A DNA stretch of 45,360 nucleotides. It comes from an uncultured Myxococcales bacterium (GTDB lineage: Bacteria > Myxococcota_A > UBA9042). The number at the start of each line of letters is the position of its first letter. The stretch's first letter is position 1. Below are positions 34,943-42,496 of the stretch, in pieces. The notes beneath the pieces were generated by a model, which was not told the DNA's origin, searched no databases, and saw nothing but the letters and a program-made list of their open reading frames with translations. The DNA lies in assembly GCA_903850505.1 (NCBI GenBank), contig CAINLT010000266.1, positions 1-45,360 of the forward strand, in the 5' to 3' direction. A program made the position numbers and the translations under genes.

Positions 34943-35986
34943 CTACTTCACCCGAACCCAGTTGCGCGCCGGAAAACCGCGGCTCGCCGGCGGCGGCTGC
35001 ACCGACAACACGTAGCTGGCGCGGCGATTGCGCGCTTCATCCACGCTGTCCGGCGTCGGCACTTTCAGCGCGGTCTCGCCAAAACCCTGCGACTGGATCG
35101 GCACCTTGATGCCGTGCGCGGAGAACCACGTGGCGATCGCGTGCGCCCGCTTGCGCGAGAGCTCCAGATTGTCCGCCGCTTGGCCCACTGTGTCCGTATA
35201 CCCGCCGATGTACAACTCAATTTGCAGCACGCCCGCCACGGCCTTCAGCTGCTGCTGGATGCGCTCCAGCGGCTCGGTCAGCTTGGGCTCCTCGGTCGGC
35301 CGGATGTCCCATTTCCCCGACTCAAAAATCACGTCCTGGTGCGGAATGTCCACGAACGTGACCGACTCGATCCCGCTCCAATAGCCCGCCTGATCGTAGC
35401 CGCGGAGCTGGAATTGCCCCACGACTTCATCGGGCTTCTGCTGCCACGTGACCGTCAGCGGCGTGCCTGGCGCCTCGCCGTTGAACGCTTTGCTCACGTT
35501 GGCGATCGGCTTGCCGTCATCGCCCATCACGTCCAGCTCCAGCTTGCCCGCGGGTTCCGTCAGCCGCACTGTGATCTTGCGGCCATTCTCGTCGACGTCA
35601 GCCGGCGCGATCTGGATCTTCGGCGGCTCGCCGACGCGCGTATCGAACTGCACGTCAAAATTGGCGAATTTCTCTTTTCCCGCCTGACCGGACAGCTTGC
35701 ACGCGTAGGAAAACACGCCTTTGACGATGGGCAGCGGCATCCGCTTCTCCGCGCCCGCGCGCAGGCCTGCGACGCTGAAATGGACGTCCTGGCCGTCAGA
35801 GCGCTTGCACGCGAATTGCACGACGTTGAACGGGCGCGACGGCTTGAAACCCAGCCACGGATGGTCCTTGGGCAGCTGCGCCGTGCCGTGGACGGAGAAA
35901 CCCAGCTCATCCGCGCTCACTTGCGCGTACGCGGAAGTGCTGAAACAGAATGCCAAAACCCAAGAGAGCGGTGCAATCCAGCGCAT
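34943..35986 (-). CDS. OmpA-family periplasmic/outer-membrane protein
   Basis: This 347-residue exported protein has a signal peptide ending SAYA-Q (cleavage after residue 21). A beta-rich N-terminal half of uncertain fold precedes an OmpA-like peptidoglycan-binding domain at about 230-330. That domain contains 'GGYTDTVGQAADNLELSRKRA' with the Asp and Arg that hold diaminopimelate, then 'GFGETALKVP' and 'NRRASYVL'. GGAGG precedes the ATG. It is the first gene of the minus-strand run that continues with the radical-SAM-like, DUF692, sua5 and acyl-CoA dehydrogenase genes. Confidence 0.87.
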   Translation of the reverse strand: MRWIAPLSWVLAFCFSTSAYAQVSADELGFSVHGTAQLPKDHPWLGFKPSRPFNVVQFACKRSDGQDVHFSVAGLRAGAEKRMPLPIVKGVFSYACKLSGQAGKEKFANFDVQFDTRVGEPPKIQIAPADVDENGRKITVRLTEPAGKLELDVMGDDGKPIANVSKAFNGEAPGTPLTVTWQQKPDEVVGQFQLRGYDQAGYWSGIESVTFVDIPHQDVIFESGKWDIRPTEEPKLTEPLERIQQQLKAVAGVLQIELYIGGYTDTVGQAADNLELSRKRAHAIATWFSAHGIKVPIQSQGFGETALKVPTPDSVDEARNRRASYVLSVQPPPASRGFPARNWVRVK

Positions 35987-36011
35987 GTCGGCCTCCTCGT
36001 CAACCGCGCGC

Positions 36012-36020
36012 AGTGTAGCA
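36012..36020 (-). promoter_or_regulatory. Putative extended -10 promoter for the OmpA-like operon
   Basis: On the minus strand TGC-TACACT (36020-36012) fits an extended -10 (TGnTATAAT, 4 of 6 in the hexamer), about 26 bases before the ATG at 35986. No good -35 lies 17 bases upstream, as is allowed for extended -10 promoters. Confidence 0.35.
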
Positions 36021-36254
36021 CATCGAACGGGCGGTGGCAGTCATGGCGCGTGTGGGCGCGGCGCGGGTGTGACGCGCGGATGGCCGGATCGCCACGATTG
36101 CCCGACGGCGGTCCGCGCGGCGGCGGCGGCAAGGGCGACAGAAGTCCTTGATCTGGCACAGCTGTGTCGCTCCGCGCGACCTCGCGGCTGGTGAGTTGCA
36201 ACCGCGGTCAAGCGCGGGATTTCTCCGGCAATCGCTGCGTGTCGCCGCAGAGTC

Positions 36255-36263
36255 TGGTAGACT
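36255..36263 (+). promoter_or_regulatory. Putative extended -10 promoter for the 36312 lipoprotein gene
   Basis: TGG-TAGACT (36255-36263) fits an extended -10, 4 of 6 in the hexamer, about 49 bases before the ATG at 36312. No -35 match is seen 17 bases upstream. Confidence 0.3.
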
Positions 36264-36311
36264 GGTCCGAATTGCCGCTTTCCGCGGCGCGATTCGGCCT
36301 TGGGGGTATGG

Positions 36312-39300
36312 ATGCAGAGGCTATCGATGGGGCAAGCCCAGTGTCTGGTGTCGGCGTTGCTTGCGCTGTTTGTCGGATGCGGCACGGTCGCGCCCGCTGG
36401 CGATGGCACGGGGACTGACGCCGTCGGCGATTCGGCCGCGGATGCCGGCAAGGACGCCAAGGATGTCAGCAACGGCAAGACGGACGTGCAAGACGATGGC
36501 GATGCCGTCGCGACGGACGCCGCCGATGTGACCGCCACAAACGACGCCGATGCTGCGAGTACCGATGACGCGGCTGGCAGCGATGCCGACGCCCAGACCT
36601 CCGCGTGTGCGGCTGAGCCCGGCGCGCCTGGCTGCCCGTGCCCGGACAACAGCACCTGCGACCTGCCGATTTGCCTCCCCACCGCCAAGGGCTCGCTCTG
36701 CGCCAAACCGTGCATCGATGCCTGCCCCGAAGGCTTCAAGTGCGTCGGCGTGTCTGGCCCCGGCGGCGACATTCAGCCCGTGTGCGTCGACAAGTCCCCG
36801 CACCTCTGCGATCCGTGCGTGAATTCCACCCAGTGCGGCGCGGTCGGCCTGCAAGGCGCGGCGTGCGTGGATTTGGGCAAGGACGGACGCTTCTGCGGCA
36901 CCGCGTGCAAGGCCGACACCGACTGCCCCGGCGGCTACACGTGCACCAGCGGCACGAGCGTGGAAGGCAACACCGTCCAACAGTGCTTGCCCGCCGCGGG
37001 CGCAACGTGCACTTGCAGCGCGTCGGCCATCGCGGATCAGCTCTCGACCGCGTGTTTCGCCGAGGCCAAGGACGGCAACGGCGCCATCGTCGGCCAGTGC
37101 AAAGGCGTGCGCGCGTGCGGACCGGACGGTCTCTCGACCTGCAACGCCAGCATCCAGACGGAGACGTGCAACGGCCAGGACGACGACTGCGACGGCCTGG
37201 TTGACGAAGGCACGTGCGACGACAAGAACCCTTGCACGATGGACACCTGCGACGGCAAGGCGCAAGCGTGCAGCCACAGCGACTCGCCGGGCTCGTGTGA
37301 CGCGGACGGCAACAACTGCACCGTCGGCGACGCGTGCGTGGCGGGCAAGTGCGTCATTGGCGCGCTGAAATCGTGCGACGATGGCAATCCGTGCACGACC
37401 GACGCGTGCGACCCGATCCTCGGCTGCAGCAAGACCAACGACGACGGCCTGCCGTGCTCCGACGGCTCCGCGTGCACCGTGGGCGACGCGTGCAAGGGCG
37501 GCGCTTGCCTCCCCGGCGCCAGCAAGACGTGCCCGGACGGCGACTCCTGCAAGTCCTGGACGTGCAACGACGCCAACGGCAAGTGCGAATCGACGGCCAC
37601 CGCCAACGGCACCAGCTGCTCGGACGGCACGCTGTGCACCGCGGGCGACATTTGCACCGCGGGCAGCTGCGCCGGCAAGCCGGTCGACTGCGACGACAAG
37701 AACCCGTGCACGTTGGACACCTGCGATCCCATCGCGCAGTGCAAGCACGACGCCGCCAACACGCCGTGCGACGACAACAACGCGTGCACGACCGACGACG
37801 TCTGCGCCGCCAAGAAGTGCAACGGCACGCCGATCAACGTCGCGACCGAGTGCGGCGACGGCAATCCGTGCACCACCGACACGTGCGACAAGATCGCCGG
37901 CTGCATCTACACGGCCAACACGCTGGGTTGCAACGACGGCAATGCGTGCACCATCGGCGACACCTGCGCCAGCAAGGTCTGCAAGTCCGGCACCAACACC
38001 TGCAGCTGCCAGCAGGACAGCGACTGCGCCGCCAGCGAAGACGGCAACCTCTGCAACGGCACGCTGTTTTGCGACAAGTCCGGCGTGAGCAACCAGTGCA
38101 AGGTCAATCCGGCGACCATCATCACGTGCAGCACGCTGGGCGACGGTCCGTGCAGCCAGACGACGTGCGATCCGCAAAGCGGCAAGTGCGCGGCGTTGAA
38201 CGTGCCCGATGGCAAGTCGTGTGACGCGGACGGCTCCGTCTGCACGTCCAACGACGCGTGCGTGGCGGGCGCGTGCGTGCCCGGCGCGCTCAAGAGCTGC
38301 AACGACAACAACGTCTGCACCGACGACGCGTGCGACAGCGTGCTCGGCTGCGTCAACACCGCCAACGTCAGCCCGTGTGACTCCGACGGCAACGCGTGCA
38401 CGCAGAACGACACGTGCTCGGGCAAGATCTGCCTGGTCGGACCGACGAAGGTGTGCGACGACGGCGTGGACTGCACGACCGACTCCTGCAACCACGCGAC
38501 CGGTTTCTGCGTCTTTGACCCGGCGCCGACGACGGTTGCGTGCGATGACGGCAATGCCTGCACCTTGGGCGACAAGTGCAACGCCGCTGGGCAATGCGCG
38601 GGCGGCGCGTCGGCAAGCTGCGACGATGGCATTGCGTGCACCGCCGACTTCTGCGATCCCGTCATGGGCTGCAGCCACACGAACGCGGCCGACGGGACGG
38701 CGTGCGGCGCGACCGGCAACTGGTGCGTGTCCCTGCAGTGCGTCAAGAAGCCGGTGTGCGGCGACACGGTCGTGGACGCGGGCGAGCAGTGCGATGACGG
38801 TGCCGCCAACGGTACGGCGGGCGATGGCTGCTCGTCCACGTGCCAGTGGAACCTCGCGCAGTTTCCAGTCGCGGGAGAGCTGATCATCAGCGAGATCATG
38901 TTCACGTCGAACTACTACGCCATCGCGAGCTTTGAGGACGAGTGGGTTGAGCTGTACAACAACTCCAACAAGCCGGTCCTGCTCACGGGCCTGCATTTCA
39001 AGGACAGCTCAAACAACACGGCCGCCAAGTTCCCGGCTCTGCCATCCGGCGACGATTGGGTCCTGCAGCCTGGGCAATACGCGCTCATCGCCTTGGGCGC
39101 TACCGTCGGCAACTACCAGCCCCAGTGGTACTACGGGACCAACTTCGCGTTCAACAACAGCGGCGACGCGGCGTGCGTCAGCGGGCCAAACGACAGCTCG
39201 TGCTCGTCTGACATCATCGCCAAAGTGACCTTCAAGTCCGCCAACATCGCGGGGCACAGCTCCGTGTTGAAACAGAGCAAGTACGCCAGCGCGTTCGCGA

Positions 39301-39410
39301 CCGGCACGACCAGCGTCAGCAGTGGCAGTTGGTGCGATGCGAGCAAGCCCATCGCCGGTCAGACCAAGGACTACGGCACGCCGGGCTTTGCTGACCCCAA
39401 CTGTCCCTAA
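36312..39410 (+). CDS. Cysteine-rich lipoprotein with MopE-like motif and C-terminal lamin-tail domain
   Basis: ATG 36312 follows GGGGG; a second ATG at 36327 is possible. The 1032-residue product has a lipoprotein-like signal (FVGC, Cys23) and an Asp/Ala/Gly/Thr-rich linker to about residue 95. A divergent Cys-rich region follows, with a MopE-like metal-binding motif 'CNGQDDDCDGLVDEG' at about 285-299 and CDDGNxCT repeats to about 830. One of these is a 'CNGTLFCDKS' module like those in the giant lipoprotein. Then come a 'CGDTV...GDGCSSTC' motif and a C-terminal lamin-tail domain ('ISEIM', 'DEWVELYNNSNKPVLLTGL') over the last ~170 residues. It is probably a surface adhesin or scaffold. The next lipoprotein gene starts 24 bases downstream. 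Confidence 0.88.
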   Translation: MQRLSMGQAQCLVSALLALFVGCGTVAPAGDGTGTDAVGDSAADAGKDAKDVSNGKTDVQDDGDAVATDAADVTATNDADAASTDDAAGSDADAQTSACAAEPGAPGCPCPDNSTCDLPICLPTAKGSLCAKPCIDACPEGFKCVGVSGPGGDIQPVCVDKSPHLCDPCVNSTQCGAVGLQGAACVDLGKDGRFCGTACKADTDCPGGYTCTSGTSVEGNTVQQCLPAAGATCTCSASAIADQLSTACFAEAKDGNGAIVGQCKGVRACGPDGLSTCNASIQTETCNGQDDDCDGLVDEGTCDDKNPCTMDTCDGKAQACSHSDSPGSCDADGNNCTVGDACVAGKCVIGALKSCDDGNPCTTDACDPILGCSKTNDDGLPCSDGSACTVGDACKGGACLPGASKTCPDGDSCKSWTCNDANGKCESTATANGTSCSDGTLCTAGDICTAGSCAGKPVDCDDKNPCTLDTCDPIAQCKHDAANTPCDDNNACTTDDVCAAKKCNGTPINVATECGDGNPCTTDTCDKIAGCIYTANTLGCNDGNACTIGDTCASKVCKSGTNTCSCQQDSDCAASEDGNLCNGTLFCDKSGVSNQCKVNPATIITCSTLGDGPCSQTTCDPQSGKCAALNVPDGKSCDADGSVCTSNDACVAGACVPGALKSCNDNNVCTDDACDSVLGCVNTANVSPCDSDGNACTQNDTCSGKICLVGPTKVCDDGVDCTTDSCNHATGFCVFDPAPTTVACDDGNACTLGDKCNAAGQCAGGASASCDDGIACTADFCDPVMGCSHTNAADGTACGATGNWCVSLQCVKKPVCGDTVVDAGEQCDDGAANGTAGDGCSSTCQWNLAQFPVAGELIISEIMFTSNYYAIASFEDEWVELYNNSNKPVLLTGLHFKDSSNNTAAKFPALPSGDDWVLQPGQYALIALGATVGNYQPQWYYGTNFAFNNSGDAACVSGPNDSSCSSDIIAKVTFKSANIAGHSSVLKQSKYASAFATGTTSVSSGSWCDASKPIAGQTKDYGTPGFADPNCP
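38001..38272 (+). repeat. Single copy of the giant lipoprotein's 'CNGTLFCD' module
   Basis: Inside the 36312 lipoprotein, the codons for 'CSCQQDSDCAASEDGNLC' through 'CDADGSVCTSNDACVAG' parallel the module that opens each 305-residue unit of the giant lipoprotein on the opposite strand about 10 kb away. Cysteine spacing is nearly the same. It is one copy, so exchange or common ancestry rather than local expansion is likely. Confidence 0.85.
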
Positions 39411-39434
39411 TTCCCCGCTTCTTCGAGGCCGCCC

Positions 39435-42400
39435 ATGTCCGCACGTCATCTTCTCTTCGCTTCGCTCTGTCTCGCGCTCGCCTGTGGCGGCACCAAGGGC
39501 GGTAGCGGCACGGATCCGACCGACGTTGCCATCGGTGGCACCGACGCGGCGCTCGCGGATGGCGGCGGCGATGCCCCGGGCAATGACGTCGCGACGCCAC
39601 CCGACGGCGGTTCTGACGCCGCGCCGGACGTGCAACCGGACATTGCCCCCGATGTGCAGCCCGACGTGACGCCCGATACGCCCGACGCGCCCGGAACGGA
39701 TGCGGTGGAAGACGTCCTTGACGCGACAGACGACGTCCTGGAGGTCGCAGACGACGTCCTGGATGCGACGGACGACGTCCTGGATGCCGCAGACGTGGGA
39801 TTGGACGCCACGGACGACATCGCGGACGCGGAAGACGTGACCGCGACCGTCGATACCGAGATCGATACCTACGTGCCCAACTGCACGCTCGACAGCGACT
39901 GCGCCAAGCTCAACACGCTCTGCGGCAGCGGTGTCTGCCTCGCGGGTGACTGCACCGTCACTTTGGCCATCGACGGCACGCCGTGTGACGACGGCGACTT
40001 CTGCACCGACAACACCGCGTGCGCGACGGGCGCGTGCCTCGGCACCGTCACCAACTGCAATGACGGCAACGCGTGCACGGTGGACAGCTGCGATCCCACC
40101 GTCGGCTGCGGCCACGACGGCTTGACCGGCGACCTCTGCGACGACGGCAACGCCTGCACCATCGGCGACCAGTGCGCCGGCGGCTTCTGCACGCCCAGCG
40201 ACAAAGTCACGTGCGACGACGGCCTGATTTGCACCGCGGACAGCTGCGATCCGAGCGTCGGCTGCACCACGACCAACCTGGACGGCGACGCGTGCAACGA
40301 CGGCAGCTTGTGCACGCTCACGGACACGTGCAGCGGCGGCAAGTGCGTTGGCAGCAACGAGAAAGTCTGCAATGACGACAATCCGTGCACCAACGACGGC
40401 TGCGCGGCGGGCGTCGGCTGCGTCTTCCTCGCCAACAGCGCGACCTGCGAGGACGGCAGCGCCTGCACTGCCGGCGATTTCTGCCAGAACAAGGCGTGCC
40501 AAGCGGGCGGCAAGGTCAGCTGCGACGACTTGAACCCGTGCACCGACGACAGCTGCGAACCCGCCACCGGCTGCAAGCACACACCCAACGCCGCGGGCTG
40601 CACGGACGGCAATGAATGCACGCTGAACGACGCGTGCGGCGGCGGCAACTGCATCGGCGGCGCGAACAAGAACTGCGACGACGCGCGGACGTGCAGCGTG
40701 GACACGTGCGACAAGGCGACGGGCTGCAAGCACGACCTCACCGCGTGCTGCGCGGCCAACGCGGAGTGCGACGACGGCAACCCGTGCACGGACGACTCCT
40801 GCAACTTCCAGCTGGGCTGCCAGCACGTCAACAACGCCGTGGCGTGCCAGGACGGCGACGCGTGCACCACCGGCGACACCTGCAAGAACGGCAGCTGCGG
40901 CGCGGGCGGCGCGACGAACTGCGATGACGCGAACCTGTGCACAACGGACAGCTGCGACAAGACGACGGGCTGCAAGCACGGCGCCAACGCCCTGCCGTGC
41001 GACGACAAGGACGCGTGCACCGTGAGCGACGTGTGCCAGGATGGCGCGTGCAAATCGGGCAGCGCGCTGAGCTGCGACGACAGCCGGACGTGCAGCGTGG
41101 ACACGTGCGACAAGACCGCCGGCTGCAAGCATGACCTGACGACCTGCTGCGCCAGCGCGGCCGTCTGCAACGACAGCAACATCTGCACGGACGACGCGTG
41201 CGACTTCCAGACCGGCTGCAGCAACCTCGCCAACGCGGCGGCGTGCACGGACAGCGACGCGTGCACGGTCGGCGACGTCTGCGCGGCCAAGGCCTGCGTC
41301 AGCGGCAGCGCGGCGATCTGCGTGGACGGCAACGTCTGCACCACCGACACGTGCGTCAAGGCGACCGGCTGCGCGTACCCCGCCGTGGGCGACGGCGCGA
41401 CGTGCGACGACGGCAAGCTGTGCACAATTGGCGACGCCTGCAAGAGCGGCGTATGCACGCCGAGCGCCAACAAGGACTGCAACGACAACAATCCGTGTAC
41501 CACGGACAGCTGCGACGCGACGCTGGGCTGCCAGCACACCGGCTTCATCGGTGCGTGTGACGACGGCAACGCCTGCACGACCGGCGAAGCGTGCGATCTG
41601 GCTGAAACGTGCACCGGCGGCACGGCGACAAACTGCGACGACGGCAACGTCTGCAGCGACGACAGCTGCCCGACCACCGCCGGCTGCGTCCATCTCGCCA
41701 ACAGCGGCACGTGCACGGACGGCAGCGTCTGCACGACGGAGAGCTGCGCCAACAAGAGCTGCACCGTCACCAACACGACGATCTGCAACGACAGCACGGT
41801 GTGCACGACGGACAGCTGCAACGCCGCCACCGGCTGCGTCTACACGCCCATCAGCTGCGACGACAGCAACGCGTGCACGACGGACAGCTGCGACGGCACG
41901 ACCGGGTGCAAGCACGCCAGCGTGACGGACGGCACCTCGTGCGGGGGCACCAAGACTTGCCAGACGGGCGTGTGCAAGGCGGCGACGATCGACGTGAGCG
42001 GGTGGAAGATCGTGCAGGCGAACTCGAGCTTGACGTACACGATCCCGGCGAACACGGTGATGGCGGCCGGTAGCTACCTGGTCGTCGCCCGCGATTCCAC
42101 CAAGACGCAGTTCCAGACCTATTGGGCTACCACCTTGGGCGTCAACGTGGCGTTCCTTGATTCGACGGCGACGTTCGCGTCAGGTTTCCCAGAGATCAAC
42201 GGCGATGAAACCTTCACGCTGCAGAAAGCCGACAACACGGTGGTCGACGGCCCGACGATCGCCATGGCGCCGAAGCCGGCCAGTCAATCCATCCAACGGA
42301 GCAATCCCGCCGGTGCCGCTGGCGTCGCCGGTTCATGGACCGTCGTCGCGGACTCCGCCGGCACGCCGGGCAGCGGCCAACCCACCGGCAAGATCACCGG

Positions 42401-42494
42401 CGTGTACATCAGCGAGTTTTCGGACGCCGTTGGCGTCGGAACCGGCAACTTCATCTACGAATTCGTGGAGCTCTTCTACGATCCAGGACCGTGA
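39435..42494 (+). CDS. Cysteine-rich lipoprotein with heptad Asp repeats and an unusual lamin-tail-like end
   Basis: ATG 39435 follows GAGG and lies 24 bases after the previous stop, so the two lipoproteins are probably cotranscribed. The 1019-residue product has a lipoprotein-like signal (LALAC), a Pro/Asp/Ala linker, then a heptad repeat of the 'DDVLDAT' kind. CDDGNxCT repeats with paired cysteines ('DLTACCA', 'DLTTCCA') run to about residue 845. The last ~170 residues resemble a lamin-tail domain but begin at its internal 'DVSGW' strand and end with 'VYISEFSD' and 'YEFVELFYD', which normally come first. It is probably surface-exposed. It converges on the kinase gene with a 2-base gap. Confidence 0.87.
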   Translation: MSARHLLFASLCLALACGGTKGGSGTDPTDVAIGGTDAALADGGGDAPGNDVATPPDGGSDAAPDVQPDIAPDVQPDVTPDTPDAPGTDAVEDVLDATDDVLEVADDVLDATDDVLDAADVGLDATDDIADAEDVTATVDTEIDTYVPNCTLDSDCAKLNTLCGSGVCLAGDCTVTLAIDGTPCDDGDFCTDNTACATGACLGTVTNCNDGNACTVDSCDPTVGCGHDGLTGDLCDDGNACTIGDQCAGGFCTPSDKVTCDDGLICTADSCDPSVGCTTTNLDGDACNDGSLCTLTDTCSGGKCVGSNEKVCNDDNPCTNDGCAAGVGCVFLANSATCEDGSACTAGDFCQNKACQAGGKVSCDDLNPCTDDSCEPATGCKHTPNAAGCTDGNECTLNDACGGGNCIGGANKNCDDARTCSVDTCDKATGCKHDLTACCAANAECDDGNPCTDDSCNFQLGCQHVNNAVACQDGDACTTGDTCKNGSCGAGGATNCDDANLCTTDSCDKTTGCKHGANALPCDDKDACTVSDVCQDGACKSGSALSCDDSRTCSVDTCDKTAGCKHDLTTCCASAAVCNDSNICTDDACDFQTGCSNLANAAACTDSDACTVGDVCAAKACVSGSAAICVDGNVCTTDTCVKATGCAYPAVGDGATCDDGKLCTIGDACKSGVCTPSANKDCNDNNPCTTDSCDATLGCQHTGFIGACDDGNACTTGEACDLAETCTGGTATNCDDGNVCSDDSCPTTAGCVHLANSGTCTDGSVCTTESCANKSCTVTNTTICNDSTVCTTDSCNAATGCVYTPISCDDSNACTTDSCDGTTGCKHASVTDGTSCGGTKTCQTGVCKAATIDVSGWKIVQANSSLTYTIPANTVMAAGSYLVVARDSTKTQFQTYWATTLGVNVAFLDSTATFASGFPEINGDETFTLQKADNTVVDGPTIAMAPKPASQSIQRSNPAGAAGVAGSWTVVADSAGTPGSGQPTGKITGVYISEFSDAVGVGTGNFIYEFVELFYDPGP
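39708..39833 (+). repeat. Tandem 21-bp repeat coding for acidic heptads
   Basis: Six imperfect 21-base units (such as GACGACGTCCTGGATGCGACG) encode EDVLDAT, DDVLEVA, DDVLDAT, DDVLDAA, DVGLDAT and DDIADAE. They form part of the stalk between the lipid anchor and the Cys-rich region. Confidence 0.85.
40692..41489 (+). repeat. In-frame 399-bp (133-residue) duplication in the 39435 lipoprotein
   Basis: The codons for 'CSVDTCDKATGCKHDLTACCA' begin at 40692 and those for 'CSVDTCDKTAGCKHDLTTCCA' at 41091, 399 bases apart. Similarity continues through the following CDDGN units, so the span reads as two tandem copies. The paired Cys in 'CCA' marks this unit type and is absent from the giant lipoprotein's units. 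Confidence 0.75.
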
Positions 42495-42496
42495 CC

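Larger units (their letters stand above)
35987..36311. promoter_or_regulatory. Divergent intergenic region between the OmpA-like gene and a Cys-rich lipoprotein gene
   Basis: These 325 bases separate two divergent genes. I see no credible gene in them. Each side carries an extended -10-like element (listed separately), and the middle (36050-36140) is very GC-rich without a clear hairpin. No long inverted repeat or tRNA-like fold was seen. Confidence 0.5.

Noticed and set aside
34943..35986. Could the OmpA-like protein be a pore-forming OmpA barrel?
   Set aside because: There is no eight-strand barrel pattern; only the C-terminal peptidoglycan-binding part is recognisable.
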